From assembly GCF_900090195.1 (NCBI RefSeq), contig NZ_LT607803.1, positions 6,722,229 through 6,786,228 of the forward strand: 64,000 bases of DNA, written 5' to 3'. Below, in pieces: positions 39,797-48,271 of this stretch (position 1 is its first letter; every line of letters starts with the position of its first letter). Both the position numbers and the translations under genes were made by a program. Below the pieces are notes generated by a model. The model did no database searches. It saw only the letters and a program-made list of their open reading frames with translations, and was not told where the DNA came from. The DNA comes from Variovorax sp. HW608 (GTDB lineage Bacteria; Pseudomonadota; Gammaproteobacteria; Burkholderiales; Burkholderiaceae_C).

Positions 39797-40189
39797 ATGT
39801 CCCACGTTGAAATGCTCGGCCAGTCGCCGATCGCCTCCGATCGCCAGGCACGCCCCCTGTCGCCCGCCACCCGTGCAGGCGATTTCGTCTTTGTCTCGGG
39901 CCAGGTCCCCACGGATGACCAGGGCCAGGTGATCGTCGGCGGCATCGAGGAGCAGACGCGCCAGGTCTTCAAGCGCATCGAGGATGCGCTCGCGCTCGCG
40001 GGCTGCACGCTCTCGGACATCGCCAAGGTCAGCGTGTGGCTGAACGACGCGCGCGATTTCGGCAGCTTCAACCGCGTGTACATGGAGTGCCTGGGCGACC
40101 ATCGCCCGGCACGCTCGACGGTCGAGTCGCGGCTGATGATCGACGCCAAGGTCGAGATCGACGTCACCGCGTACAAACCGCGCGGCTGA
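39797..40189 (+). CDS. ridA: RidA-family 2-iminoacid deaminase
   Basis: 130 residues of the RidA/YjgF/UK114 family: GDFVFVSGQVPTDDQG, EEQTRQVFKRIEDALALAGCTLSDIAKVSVWL and the active-site arginine in DHRPARSTVES. RidA hydrolyses reactive enamines and imines (for example 2-aminoacrylate) released by PLP deaminases. That fits its position opposite the D-amino-acid deaminase operon. Lysine replaces the usual tyrosine near the N-terminus in places, so a RidA subfamily rather than archetypal RidA is possible. Confidence 0.85.
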   Translation: MSHVEMLGQSPIASDRQARPLSPATRAGDFVFVSGQVPTDDQGQVIVGGIEEQTRQVFKRIEDALALAGCTLSDIAKVSVWLNDARDFGSFNRVYMECLGDHRPARSTVESRLMIDAKVEIDVTAYKPRG

Positions 40190-40208
40190 CCCCCAAGGAG
40201 GCGACATC

Positions 40209-40331
40209 ATGAGCCGCCCGGCCGTTCCGAAGGCGAATCCCGAAGCGCCGCTGCGCGAGGGTAGTCCAATGAGCCGCCGCGCCGCCCCAAGGCGAATACC
40301 GCAGCGCTGTTGCGCGGAGGTCATCCAATGA
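40209..40331 (+). repeat. Double-copy variant of the intercistronic repeat with 40-residue micro-ORF
   Basis: Two diverged tandem units (from ATGAGCCGCCCGGCCG at 40209 and ATGAGCCGCCGCGCCG at 40269), each ending in a ribosome-binding-like site (GAGGGT, GGAGGT) before the next ATGAGC. Read from the first ATG, preceded by AAGGAGG, the frame is open for 40 codons. Its TGA overlaps the dgoK ATG (ATGA). It resembles the 66-nt repeat found elsewhere but is more diverged and lacks ATGA overlap with ridA, whose stop is 19 bp upstream. Confidence 0.65.
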
Positions 40332-41230
40332 GCCATACCCGCCTTGTCGCCGTCGACTGGGGTACGAGCTCCCTTCGGGGTGCACTGCTCGAGCCCGACG
40401 GGCGCGTCGTCGAGGAGCAGAGCCATGCGCGCGGCATCCTCACCGTCAAGAATGGCGGCTTCACGGAGGTGTTCGAAACCCTCTTCGCCGACTGGATGCG
40501 GCCGCCGGGCACGCGCTGCCTGATCTCGGGCATGGCGGGCAGCAAGCAGGGGTGGGTCGAGGCGCCCTACTGCGCCTGCCCCGCGGGCCTTGCCGAAGTG
40601 CGCAGCAAGATCATGGAGATCGAACCCGGCCGCATCTCGATCGTGCCGGGCCTTAGCGACACGCACGACGGCGTGCCCGACGTGATGCGCGGCGAGGAGG
40701 TGCAGATCCTCGGTGCGATGGTGCTCACCAACCTGCGCGACGGGCTCTTCGTGCTCCCCGGCACGCACAACAAGTGGGCCCGCGTGAAGAACGGCATGGT
40801 CACGGGCTTTCGCACCTTCATGACCGGCGAGTTCTACGCGCTGCTGAGCCAGCACTCGATCCTCTCGCGCACGCTCGACACCTCGGCCGCACTCGACGAG
40901 GCTGCGTTCCTTCAGGGCGTGACCCAGTCCGACAACGGACAGGGCCTGCTGCACAACGCCTTCGGCGCCCGGACGCTCTCGCTTTTCGACCGCATGCCGG
41001 CGCGCGAACTGACGAGCTACCTGTCGGGCGTCCTGATCGGCGAGGAACTGCGCACCCAGTCCCTGCATGCGGCCGGCGAGGTGGTGCTGATCGGCACGCC
41101 GGCGCTCACGCAGCGCTACATGCTCGCGCTGCAGGCATCGGGCATCAAGGCGCGGACGCTGGGCTCCGAAGCCACCTGGGCCGGCCTGCACGCGCTCCAC
41201 GCACCCAATCCAACCCAACGCAAGCAATGA
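40328..41230 (+). CDS. dgoK: 2-dehydro-3-deoxygalactonokinase
   Basis: 300 residues of the DgoK family (sugar-kinase/Hsp70/actin fold). N-terminal phosphate motif VAVDWGTSSLRGALLEPDG; family segments LISGMAGSKQGWVEAPYC, MRGEEVQILGA and VLPGTHNKWARVKNGMVTGFRTFMTGE. Phosphorylates 2-dehydro-3-deoxy-D-galactonate at C6 in the De Ley-Doudoroff route. ATG 40328 was chosen because GGAGGT lies 7 bases upstream and MSHTRLVAVDWG is the natural start. Followed by dgoA with a 4-bp overlap. Confidence 0.9.
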   Translation: MSHTRLVAVDWGTSSLRGALLEPDGRVVEEQSHARGILTVKNGGFTEVFETLFADWMRPPGTRCLISGMAGSKQGWVEAPYCACPAGLAEVRSKIMEIEPGRISIVPGLSDTHDGVPDVMRGEEVQILGAMVLTNLRDGLFVLPGTHNKWARVKNGMVTGFRTFMTGEFYALLSQHSILSRTLDTSAALDEAAFLQGVTQSDNGQGLLHNAFGARTLSLFDRMPARELTSYLSGVLIGEELRTQSLHAAGEVVLIGTPALTQRYMLALQASGIKARTLGSEATWAGLHALHAPNPTQRKQ

Positions 41231-41868
41231 CCGCTCCGCACGACAAATTCACCGCCGCCATGCGGCAGCTTCCCCTCGTCGCCATCCTTCGCGGCCTGAC
41301 GCCCGAAGAGGCGCCCGCCGTCGGCGACGCCATCGTCGAATCGGGCTTCCGGCTGCTCGAGGTGCCGCTCAATTCGCCGCGTCCGCTCGAAAGCATTGCG
41401 CTCCTGGCCGGGCGATTTCCGCAGGCGCTGGTCGGCGCGGGAACGGTGCTGACCGCGCAGGAAGTGCGGGCCGTGCACGCCGTCGGCGGCGAGCTGATCG
41501 TGGCGCCGAATTTCAACGCCGAGGTGGTCGCCGAAGCGAAGCGCCTCGGACTCGTGAGCCTGCCCGGCGTGATGACGCCGACCGAGGCCTTCGGCGCACT
41601 CGCGGCGGGCGCGACCGGGCTCAAGTTGTTTCCGGCCGAGCTGGCGTCGCCGGCGGCGGTCAAGGCACTGCTCGCGGTGCTGCCCAAGGGCACGCCGCTG
41701 ATGCCGGTCGGCGGCATCACGCCCGACAACATGGAAGCCTGGCGAGCCGCTGGCTCCGCGGGCTTCGGCATCGGCTCGGCGCTGTACAAACCCGGCAAGA
41801 GCGCGGCGGCGGTGCGTGAGGATGCGCAGCGTTTTGTCGCGGCCTTCGGCGGCGCGCTGCGCGCCTGA
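41227..41868 (+). CDS. dgoA: 2-dehydro-3-deoxy-6-phosphogalactonate aldolase
   Basis: 213-residue KDPG/KDPGal aldolase-family TIM barrel. LVAILRGLTPEEAPAVGDAIVESGFRLLEVPLNSPRPLESI has the catalytic Glu and the LNSP feature usual for DgoA. The Schiff-base lysine is in TGLKLFPAE, and PVGGITPDNM binds phosphate. Cleaves KDPGal to pyruvate and glyceraldehyde-3-phosphate. Starts within the dgoK stop (ATGA). Convergent with the Gcr gene, 12 bp between stops. Confidence 0.92.
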   Translation: MTAPHDKFTAAMRQLPLVAILRGLTPEEAPAVGDAIVESGFRLLEVPLNSPRPLESIALLAGRFPQALVGAGTVLTAQEVRAVHAVGGELIVAPNFNAEVVAEAKRLGLVSLPGVMTPTEAFGALAAGATGLKLFPAELASPAAVKALLAVLPKGTPLMPVGGITPDNMEAWRAAGSAGFGIGSALYKPGKSAAAVREDAQRFVAAFGGALRA

Positions 41869-41880
41869 ACGCCTGAACGC

Positions 41881-43971
41881 CTAGCCGGCGCGCTGCTGAC
41901 CGAGCCCCGGCCAGACCAGATCCATCGGCCGGCTTCGCACGCGGCGCCACACGCCCTCGTACAACGAGCGCACATGCGCGCGCCGCAGGTCGCGCGAGCG
42001 GATCGCCATGTGGAAGGCGAGCGCGAAACTCACCGCCACGTTCAGCACCGCCATGCTGCACACGCCGGCCACCGCCCACCACAATGCGGCGGAGCGCAAG
42101 CTGTCCGTGCCGAGCACGCCGAGCGCCACGCCGATCGAGCCCGCGCTCAGCGTCACGTGGCGAACGTCGAAGCTGAAGGCAAAGGCTGAAAGAAGCGCCG
42201 GCACCAAACCCAGCATCAGCCCGAGCGAGATGTTGCCCGCCACGCCCGCGATGTTCGAGCGCCAGAACGCCGCCAGCCGCGCCGCGCCCGCCACGCCGAG
42301 CGTCAGCCGCAGTCGGCGGTTGTGCTCGAGCGCGTCGCCGACCCGGTGCAGCATGAACCAGTTGTCCACCCAACCCGCGAACAGGCTCGACGACCACAGC
42401 AGCACGCCGGTCAGCGCGGCATAGATCGGCGTCGGCCCGACGAGCGAGAACGATTCGAGCGTCGCCTGTGCCTTCGCGGGCGAAACGATGTCGGCGTCGA
42501 ACACCTGGCGCATGAGCAGCTGGAAGCCGAGGCACACCGGAACGACCATCATCACGTTCCCGAGCACCGCCGCCGCCTGCGTGCGGATCAGCGCGAACAC
42601 CGAGGCGACGAACTCGTCCATGCCCTGCGGTGTGCCGGCCCCGTCGAGCTCGCGCGCGAGCGTCGGTGCGGTCATCGCAGGCTGCTTGGTGGCGAGCGAG
42701 AAATGCAGGAAGTGGATCAAGAGAAAGCTCGCCGCGTAGTTGATGCCCGCGAGCAGTCCTTCGAGCATCGAAGGCAGGTACGCGCCGGTGATCGCGAACT
42801 TGATGCACACCGTCATCACCGTCACGAGCCCGCCGCCGGCTGCCATGCGCAGCATCTTCAGGTAGTCCTGGCGGTCGCGGGCAATGTAGTGCTCGCCGGT
42901 GTCCGCGTTGTATTCGACCACCTTGCGCGCGAGCAGCGAAACGTTGCTGTTCAGCAGGTGCGACACGCTGCGGCTTTCCTGGTTGGCCTTGACGAGCTCC
43001 GCGGCAAGCCGGGACACGGCACGCATGTCATCCGATGCCATCCAGGCGTCCAGGAGATGCTCGGTGCGCGTGATGCGCATCCGCATGCGCTCCACCTGGA
43101 ACACGATGTCGACGCTGACGCCGTTGCGGTAGAGATTGGCGAACACGTCGTCGGTGGCGATGCGGCACTGGTCGAGCACCAGCCGCAGGTAGTTGACCTC
43201 GCGCAGCAGCTGCGCGGGCTCCGCGCCCTCTTCCACCGCCCGGTGCGCGGCCTCGACCGCGAGCATCGCACGCGTGAGACGGTAGAACGGCTGCGATTCG
43301 GTCGCCACGCGCGCATCCGCGTCGCCGAGCCGGCTGCGCACCAGTTGCGACATGCCGGTCGAGCTGACCTGGCAGCTCAGGTTATGAAGCGCGGCCAGCA
43401 GGTCGAGCGAGAACGCACCGGTGCGCCGCGCGTCGTCCGCTTCATCGTGCCGGAACAGCGCGTGGAGGCGGTCGAGCAGTTCGATGGGCAGCGCGTCGAT
43501 CCACTCGGCGTCATGGTTGGAGGTGAACATCAGCGTGAACAGCGCCCCGAGTTCGCGCCGGTTCGGCGCCGGCGGAATCATCAAGGTCTGCACCCGCTCG
43601 ACCAGCGCGCCGACGAAGCCCGAATGGACCGGCATGCCGGCATCGCACAGCAGCGACATGCCATCGCTCTCGCGCAGCACCGCGCGCAGGATCCCGGCGA
43701 CGTTCGCCCTCCACGCTGGATTGCGATCGAGCACGTTCAGCAGGTAGCGCAGGCGCGTGTGTTCCGCGAAGCTGCGCGCCGCCGATCCGTCGGCGCTGTC
43801 GCCCTGCAGTGTGCCCGAGCGGCGGATCCAGTGCGCCAGTTCGATCAGCCACTCGCTGCGTGCCGTGTAGGACGCGCCTGCATCGGCCATGGCCAGCAGG
43901 ACGTCGAGCTGGTGACTGGCGCTGCGCGCGGCGCGCCAGTTCTTGACGAAGGCTGTGAGCGTACGAAGCAT
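41881..43971 (-). CDS. Gcr-type 'site-specific recombinase' family membrane protein
   Basis: 696 residues matching the family named after Neisseria Gcr and annotated 'site-specific recombinase'. The N-terminal half is helical and soluble (LLAMADAGASYTARSEWLIELAHWIRRSG; LREVNYLRLVLDQCRIATDDVFANLYRNGVSVDIVFQVERM). The C-terminal half contains several strongly hydrophobic segments (VFALIRTQAAAVLGNVMMVVPVCLGF, PIYAALTGVLLWSSSLFAGWVDNWF, AALWWAVAGVCSMAVLNVAVSFALAF). No tyrosine- or serine-recombinase catalytic pattern is visible, so the family name should not be read as function. ATG 43971 gives MLRTLTAF. Confidence 0.8.
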   Translation of the reverse strand: MLRTLTAFVKNWRAARSASHQLDVLLAMADAGASYTARSEWLIELAHWIRRSGTLQGDSADGSAARSFAEHTRLRYLLNVLDRNPAWRANVAGILRAVLRESDGMSLLCDAGMPVHSGFVGALVERVQTLMIPPAPNRRELGALFTLMFTSNHDAEWIDALPIELLDRLHALFRHDEADDARRTGAFSLDLLAALHNLSCQVSSTGMSQLVRSRLGDADARVATESQPFYRLTRAMLAVEAAHRAVEEGAEPAQLLREVNYLRLVLDQCRIATDDVFANLYRNGVSVDIVFQVERMRMRITRTEHLLDAWMASDDMRAVSRLAAELVKANQESRSVSHLLNSNVSLLARKVVEYNADTGEHYIARDRQDYLKMLRMAAGGGLVTVMTVCIKFAITGAYLPSMLEGLLAGINYAASFLLIHFLHFSLATKQPAMTAPTLARELDGAGTPQGMDEFVASVFALIRTQAAAVLGNVMMVVPVCLGFQLLMRQVFDADIVSPAKAQATLESFSLVGPTPIYAALTGVLLWSSSLFAGWVDNWFMLHRVGDALEHNRRLRLTLGVAGAARLAAFWRSNIAGVAGNISLGLMLGLVPALLSAFAFSFDVRHVTLSAGSIGVALGVLGTDSLRSAALWWAVAGVCSMAVLNVAVSFALAFHMAIRSRDLRRAHVRSLYEGVWRRVRSRPMDLVWPGLGQQRAG

Positions 43972-44039
43972 GCAGGGGCGCAGATGATAACTGCGGCCCG
44001 GCGACGCATCCCCTCTCGGAAGAACCTGGGCAATCGAAT

Positions 44040-45443
44040 TCAGGAAGGCTGGATGCGGCGCAGCAGCCCGGCCGTGGTGCGCGGCCAGCCGACGCGGCCG
44101 AACCACGCGCCGCCGGCGATGGCCGAGGCGATCACGACGCCATAGATCACGAGTGCCGCACCCTGCGCGATGAACACGTCGACCAGCTCGCCGCCCCAGC
44201 GCAGCGCGAGCCAACCGCCGAGCCCGGCGACGATCAGCCGGGCGATGTTGCCGAGCACCGGCCACAGCAGGCGGCCGGCGCCCTGCGAGGCGAAATACAG
44301 CACCAGCCCGACGCCGAAGAAGCCATAGAACGGTCCGACCGCGCGCAGGTACTGCGAGCCCGCGTCGAGCATCGCGGGATCGCTGCCGAACAGCATCAGC
44401 CACTGGCGCGGGAACAACGCGGCCGCGAGGCCCACCGATCCCGCCAGGACGAAGGCGATCGCAGCGCCGGTCCATGCCGCGCGCAAGGCACGCTCGCGCC
44501 GGCCCGCGCCGATGCAGGTGCCGATCATCGCCAGGAGCGGCGCCCCGAGGCCGAAGACCAGCGGCACCAGCAGATACTCGAGCCGCGAGGCGGTGCCGTA
44601 GCCCGCGATCGCACCCGGGCCGAAGTGGCCGCACAGCGCGGTCGCGATGCCGATCGACAGATTGGTCGCCACCGTCGACACCGCGCCCACGAGGCCGACG
44701 CGCAGGATGTCGCGCATGAGCGGCCACTGCAAGCGCGCATGCGCCCATGACGGCTTCAGCAGGCTGCGATCGGAACGCAGGTAGAGCCACAGCGCGATCG
44801 ACCCGCCGAGGTAGTAGACCAGCAGCGCGACTGCCCCGCCCGCGATGCCCAGGCCGGGGATCGGACCCCAGCCGAAGATCAGCAACGGCGAGAGCGGAAT
44901 CAGCATGAATACGCCCGCCACGGTCACGTTCGCCGGCACCGCCATGTTGCCGGTGCCGCGCAGCACCGCGGCGAGCGAATTGAAGATCCACACCAGCACC
45001 GCCCCCGCGAAGACCACGTCGGCATAGCGCAGCGCCGCTTCGAGCGAAGCACCCGAGCCGCCCATCAGCGTGAAGAGCCAGCGCCCACCGATGAGCAGCG
45101 CGAGCATGAAGACGACGCCGAAGCCGATCGCGATCGCGATCGCGTGCAGCACCAGCGCATCGGCCACATCGCGCCGCCGCCCACCCAGCGCGCGCGCGAT
45201 GGACGATGCGATGCCGCCGCCCACTGCGCCGGCCGAGGTCATCTGCATCAGCATCACCACCGGGAACACCAGCGCCATGCCCGCGAGCGCCTCGGTGCCG
45301 AGCTTGCCGACGAAGTAGGTCTCGATCAGGCCGACCGCGGCCTGCGCGACCATCACCAGCACGTTCGGGAACGCGAGGCGCAGCAATGTGGGAACGATCG
45401 GCGCTTCGAGCAGCAGCCGGGTTCGCGCGTCCAGGCCGCTCAT
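44040..45443 (-). CDS. MATE-family efflux transporter
   Basis: 467 residues with twelve predicted helices in two homologous halves: LLRLAFPNVLVMVAQAAVGLIETYFVGKLGTEALAGMALVFP and ILRVGLVGAVSTVATNLSIGIATALCGHFGPGAIAGYGTASRLEY. MATE proteins export cationic drugs or metabolites using Na+ or H+. Its ATG overlaps the stop of the second micro-ORF repeat, which bridges it to the MFS gene upstream. Confidence 0.9.
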   Translation of the reverse strand: MSGLDARTRLLLEAPIVPTLLRLAFPNVLVMVAQAAVGLIETYFVGKLGTEALAGMALVFPVVMLMQMTSAGAVGGGIASSIARALGGRRRDVADALVLHAIAIAIGFGVVFMLALLIGGRWLFTLMGGSGASLEAALRYADVVFAGAVLVWIFNSLAAVLRGTGNMAVPANVTVAGVFMLIPLSPLLIFGWGPIPGLGIAGGAVALLVYYLGGSIALWLYLRSDRSLLKPSWAHARLQWPLMRDILRVGLVGAVSTVATNLSIGIATALCGHFGPGAIAGYGTASRLEYLLVPLVFGLGAPLLAMIGTCIGAGRRERALRAAWTGAAIAFVLAGSVGLAAALFPRQWLMLFGSDPAMLDAGSQYLRAVGPFYGFFGVGLVLYFASQGAGRLLWPVLGNIARLIVAGLGGWLALRWGGELVDVFIAQGAALVIYGVVIASAIAGGAWFGRVGWPRTTAGLLRRIQPS

Positions 45444-45505
45444 CGAGAACCTCCGTGCTGCCGCACTGCGGTGCGAGCGCCTTCGGGTGGCCGGGCGGCG
45501 CTCAT
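45440..45505 (-). repeat. 66-nt intercistronic repeat, copy 2, with 21-residue micro-ORF
   Basis: Bridges the MFS and MATE genes with ATGA overlaps at both ends. The micro-ORF begins [15 protein letters not shown] and ends QHGGSR. Relative to copy 1 it has one G-to-A change, one added base before GGAGGT and one fewer after it. Total length and both overlaps are kept while the frame of the last six codons changes. Confidence 0.85.
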
Positions 45506-46752
45506 GCCGGCTTCGCCACCAGCGCCGGCCGCGATTCGCGGATCGGCAGGTTGACCAGTGCGGCACCCGCAGCCAGCGCGATGTCGATGTACCAGACGAT
45601 GTCGTAGCTGCCCGTGGCCTGGAACACGTAGCCGCCCAGGAACGCACCGAGGAAGCCGCCGATCTGGTGCGCCAGCATCACGATGCCGAACAGCATCGCC
45701 ATATTGGCCGGGCCGAACATCTTCGCGACCAGTCCCGCGGTCGGCGGCACGGTAGAGAGGAAGGTCACCCCCATCACCGCCGCGAAGACCAGCATCACCG
45801 CCGGCGTCTTGGGTGCGAGCAGGAAGACCAGCACCGCGAGTCCGCGCGCGGCGTACACCAGCGCGAGCAGCGACTTCATGCGCCAGCGGCCGACCGCCCA
45901 GCCCATCATGAGACTGCCGACGATGTTGAAGAGGCCGATCATGGCCAGCGCCCAGCCGCCGATCTCGGGCGGGAGCCCGCAGGCAGCGACCACGCCGGGC
46001 AGGTGGGTCGCGAGGAATGCGACGTGGAAGCCGCAGACGAGGAAGCCCAGGCTCAGGTAGCGGTAGCTCGGCGTGCCGATGGCCTGGCCGACCGCCTGGC
46101 GCGCGGTGAGCGGACTCGCGCCCTTGCTGGCCGTCTGCGCGGCGAGCGCGTTCGAATTGCCCTTGAGCACGAAGACCGCGGGCAGCGCCACGAGGATCAG
46201 CACCGCGAGCCACTGCATCGCACTGGCCCAGCCGACCGCCGCCATCAGGCCGATCGCGATCGGCGCCATGGCGAACTGGCCGAAGGAGCCGCCCGCATTC
46301 ACCACGCCGGTCGCGAGGCCGCGCCTGTGCAGCGGCACCAGCCGCATGGTCGCCGCCATGAGCACCGAGGGACCGGCCATGCCCGCACCGCCTGCCGCCA
46401 GCACGCCGATCGCCAAAATGAGGCCTGCGGTCGTCGTCATCAGCGGCGTGATGAAGGTGCCGAGCGCCACCAGCAGAACGCCGATGAAGAGCACCCGTCC
46501 GGTGCCGATGCGGTCCGCCACCGCGCCCGCGAAGGGTTGCGTCAGGCCCCACCACAGCTGCCCGAATGCGAAGGCCAGGCTGATGCTGCCCAGACCCAGC
46601 CCGGTCGAGGTGTTGAGCGACGAGAGGAAGAGGCCCATCGTCTGCCGCACGCCCATCGTCAGCGCAAAGGTGCCCGCGGCGGCGAGCAGCACCAGCCAGA
46701 CGGCATGGCCCGTGGCGGAGGTAGTCGTGTCGGCAGCGGCGCGGTCAGTCAT
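45502..46752 (-). CDS. Major facilitator superfamily transporter
   Basis: 416 residues with twelve predicted helices. Features: GVRQTMGLFLSSLNTSTGLGLGSISLAFAFGQLWWGLTQPFAGAVADRIGTGRVL with the helix 2-3 motif, RRGLATGVVNAGGSFGQFAMAPI, and an oxalate/formate-antiporter-like overall pattern. Substrate unknown. Its start overlaps the end of the marR-type gene by 8 bp, so that regulator probably controls it. Confidence 0.9.
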   Translation of the reverse strand: MTDRAAADTTTSATGHAVWLVLLAAAGTFALTMGVRQTMGLFLSSLNTSTGLGLGSISLAFAFGQLWWGLTQPFAGAVADRIGTGRVLFIGVLLVALGTFITPLMTTTAGLILAIGVLAAGGAGMAGPSVLMAATMRLVPLHRRGLATGVVNAGGSFGQFAMAPIAIGLMAAVGWASAMQWLAVLILVALPAVFVLKGNSNALAAQTASKGASPLTARQAVGQAIGTPSYRYLSLGFLVCGFHVAFLATHLPGVVAACGLPPEIGGWALAMIGLFNIVGSLMMGWAVGRWRMKSLLALVYAARGLAVLVFLLAPKTPAVMLVFAAVMGVTFLSTVPPTAGLVAKMFGPANMAMLFGIVMLAHQIGGFLGAFLGGYVFQATGSYDIVWYIDIALAAGAALVNLPIRESRPALVAKPA

Positions 46753-47209
46753 CGAGTTCCCCTTCGCGGGTTTCGTCGGTGGCCTGCAGCACCGCGATGC
46801 TTTCGTCGATCAGCGCGTGAAGCGCAAGCACGCGCTCCACACCGAGCAGTTGATTGAGCTGCTCCTGCGCGCAGCGCCAGTGGCGCTGGGCCTCGCTGCG
46901 CTTCTTGCGGCCTTCGTCGGTGATCTCGACGAGGCGGCTGCGCGCATCGGGGCCCTCCCCCTGCACGAGCCACCCTTCGGCCATCAAGGGCTTGAGGTTG
47001 CGCGTGAGTGTCGATGCATCGACACCCATGGCCTGCGCCAGATCCACCGGACGGATCGGGCCCAGATGCAGCACGTGCGACAGCAGCGAGTACTGCGTGG
47101 TCTTGAGGCCGCTCTTGGCGACTTCCGCGTCATACAGCCGCGCCACCTGCCGCATCAGGTGACGCAGCTTGAAATTGGTGCAGCCCCGGGGCTTTGCGAT
47201 AGCATTCAT
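46745..47209 (-). CDS. MarR-family transcriptional regulator
   Basis: 154 residues from ATG 47209. Winged helix: LKTTQYSLLSHVLHLGPIRPVDLAQAMGVDASTLTRNLKPLMAEGWLVQGEGPDARSRLVEITDEGRKK. An upstream ATG at 47233 lies inside the operator palindrome and is less likely. Divergent from the thioesterase gene and cotranscribed with MFS, probably also MATE. A 20-bp perfect palindrome sits 4 bp upstream of its start. Confidence 0.9.
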   Translation of the reverse strand: MNAIAKPRGCTNFKLRHLMRQVARLYDAEVAKSGLKTTQYSLLSHVLHLGPIRPVDLAQAMGVDASTLTRNLKPLMAEGWLVQGEGPDARSRLVEITDEGRKKRSEAQRHWRCAQEQLNQLLGVERVLALHALIDESIAVLQATDETREGELDD

Positions 47210-47213
47210 GCCG

Positions 47214-47233
47214 ATGATTGTAGCTACAATCAT
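47214..47233. promoter_or_regulatory. Perfect 20-bp palindrome, candidate MarR operator
   Basis: ATGATTGTAGCTACAATCAT is fully self-complementary. It lies between the divergent marR-type gene (start 47209) and the thioesterase gene (start 47262). Size, symmetry and position match MarR-family operators, so autoregulation and control of both directions is likely. Binding is inferred. Confidence 0.75.
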
Positions 47234-47261
47234 TGTATATGCACCTTTTAGGGAACTGTCG

Positions 47262-47798
47262 ATGACCCCAGCAGAACAACTCGCCGCCTGGATCGCGGAG
47301 GAACAAGCCGTCACGGAGCGCCTCGACGCCGGCCCGGGCCCCGGGCTCGCGCGCCCGGACCAGGTCGTCGGCAAGACCGGCCTCGAGATGATGCAGGCCA
47401 TGATTCGCGCGGAGATCCCCTACGCGGCGATCGCGAAGACGATGAATTTCCAGATCATCGAAGTCAGCCCCGGCCGCGCGGTGTTCCAGGGCAAGCCGCT
47501 GCCGCAGCACCTGAATCCGCTCGGCACCATCCATGGCGGCTGGTTCGCCACGCTGCTCGACTCGGCCCTCGGCTGCGCGGTCCACACCATGATGCCGGCG
47601 GGCCGCGCCTACACCACCGCCGAGTTGGGCGTGAATCTCGTCAAGGCCCTGACGCCCAGGGTCGAGCGTGTGCGCGCCGAGGGCAAGGTGATCCACTGCG
47701 GCCGCCAGCTCGCCACCGCCGAAGCACGCCTTGTCGGCCCGGACGGCACGCTCTACGCGCACGCCACCACCACCTGCCTGGTCTTCGAGATGCGCTGA
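47262..47798 (+). CDS. PaaI-type hotdog thioesterase
   Basis: 178 residues. An N-terminal extension of about 45 residues precedes the hotdog fold with the catalytic-region motif LNPLGTIHGGWFATLLDSALGCAVHTMM and a closing AEARLVGPDGTLYAHATTTCLVFE. Likely hydrolyses an aromatic or short acyl-CoA. Divergent from the MarR regulator over a shared operator, which may control it. Confidence 0.87.
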   Translation: MTPAEQLAAWIAEEQAVTERLDAGPGPGLARPDQVVGKTGLEMMQAMIRAEIPYAAIAKTMNFQIIEVSPGRAVFQGKPLPQHLNPLGTIHGGWFATLLDSALGCAVHTMMPAGRAYTTAELGVNLVKALTPRVERVRAEGKVIHCGRQLATAEARLVGPDGTLYAHATTTCLVFEMR

Positions 47799-47837
47799 CC
47801 TTCGCCGGACGCGACAATCGCCGGTCAGCAACATCTG

Positions 47838-48263
47838 ATGGCGAGCCACGAAATGCGAATCCTCCACACCATGCTGCGCGTCGGCAACCTCCAGCGCTCG
47901 ATCGACTTCTACACCCAGGTGCTCGGCATGCAACTGCTGCGCACGTCGGAGAACCCCGAGTACAAGTACAGCCTCGCCTTCGTCGGCTACGAGGGCAACC
48001 CGGCGCAGGCCGAGATCGAGCTGACCTACAACTGGGGCACCGAAAGCTACGAGCTCGGCACCGCCTACGGCCACATCGCGCTCGGCGTGCCCGATGCGCA
48101 TGCGGCCTGCGAGAAGATCAAGGCCGCGGGCGGCAACGTCACGCGCGAAGCGGGGCCGGTGAAGGGCGGCACCACGGTGATCGCGTTCGTGACGGATCCG
48201 GATGGCTACAAGATCGAACTGATCCAGCGCGCGGAAGGCGCGGCGGGCGCCGGATTGCGCTAG
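47838..48263 (+). CDS. gloA: Lactoylglutathione lyase (glyoxalase I)
   Basis: 141 residues, very close to E. coli Glo[61 protein letters not shown] and [11 protein letters not shown]. The metal ligands H (LHTM), E (IELTYNWG), H (YGHIAL) and E (KIELI) are present. Isomerises the methylglyoxal-glutathione hemithioacetal. The E. coli-like start would be the ATG at 47853; the ATG at 47838 adds five residues. Confidence 0.95.
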   Translation: MASHEMRILHTMLRVGNLQRSIDFYTQVLGMQLLRTSENPEYKYSLAFVGYEGNPAQAEIELTYNWGTESYELGTAYGHIALGVPDAHAACEKIKAAGGNVTREAGPVKGGTTVIAFVTDPDGYKIELIQRAEGAAGAGLR

Positions 48264-48271
48264 GTGTGCGT

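Noticed and set aside
41881..44991. Single 1,036-residue frame joining Gcr with sequence antisense-framed to the MATE gene
   Set aside because: The part upstream of 43971 is an out-of-frame reading of the MATE gene, not a fusion protein.
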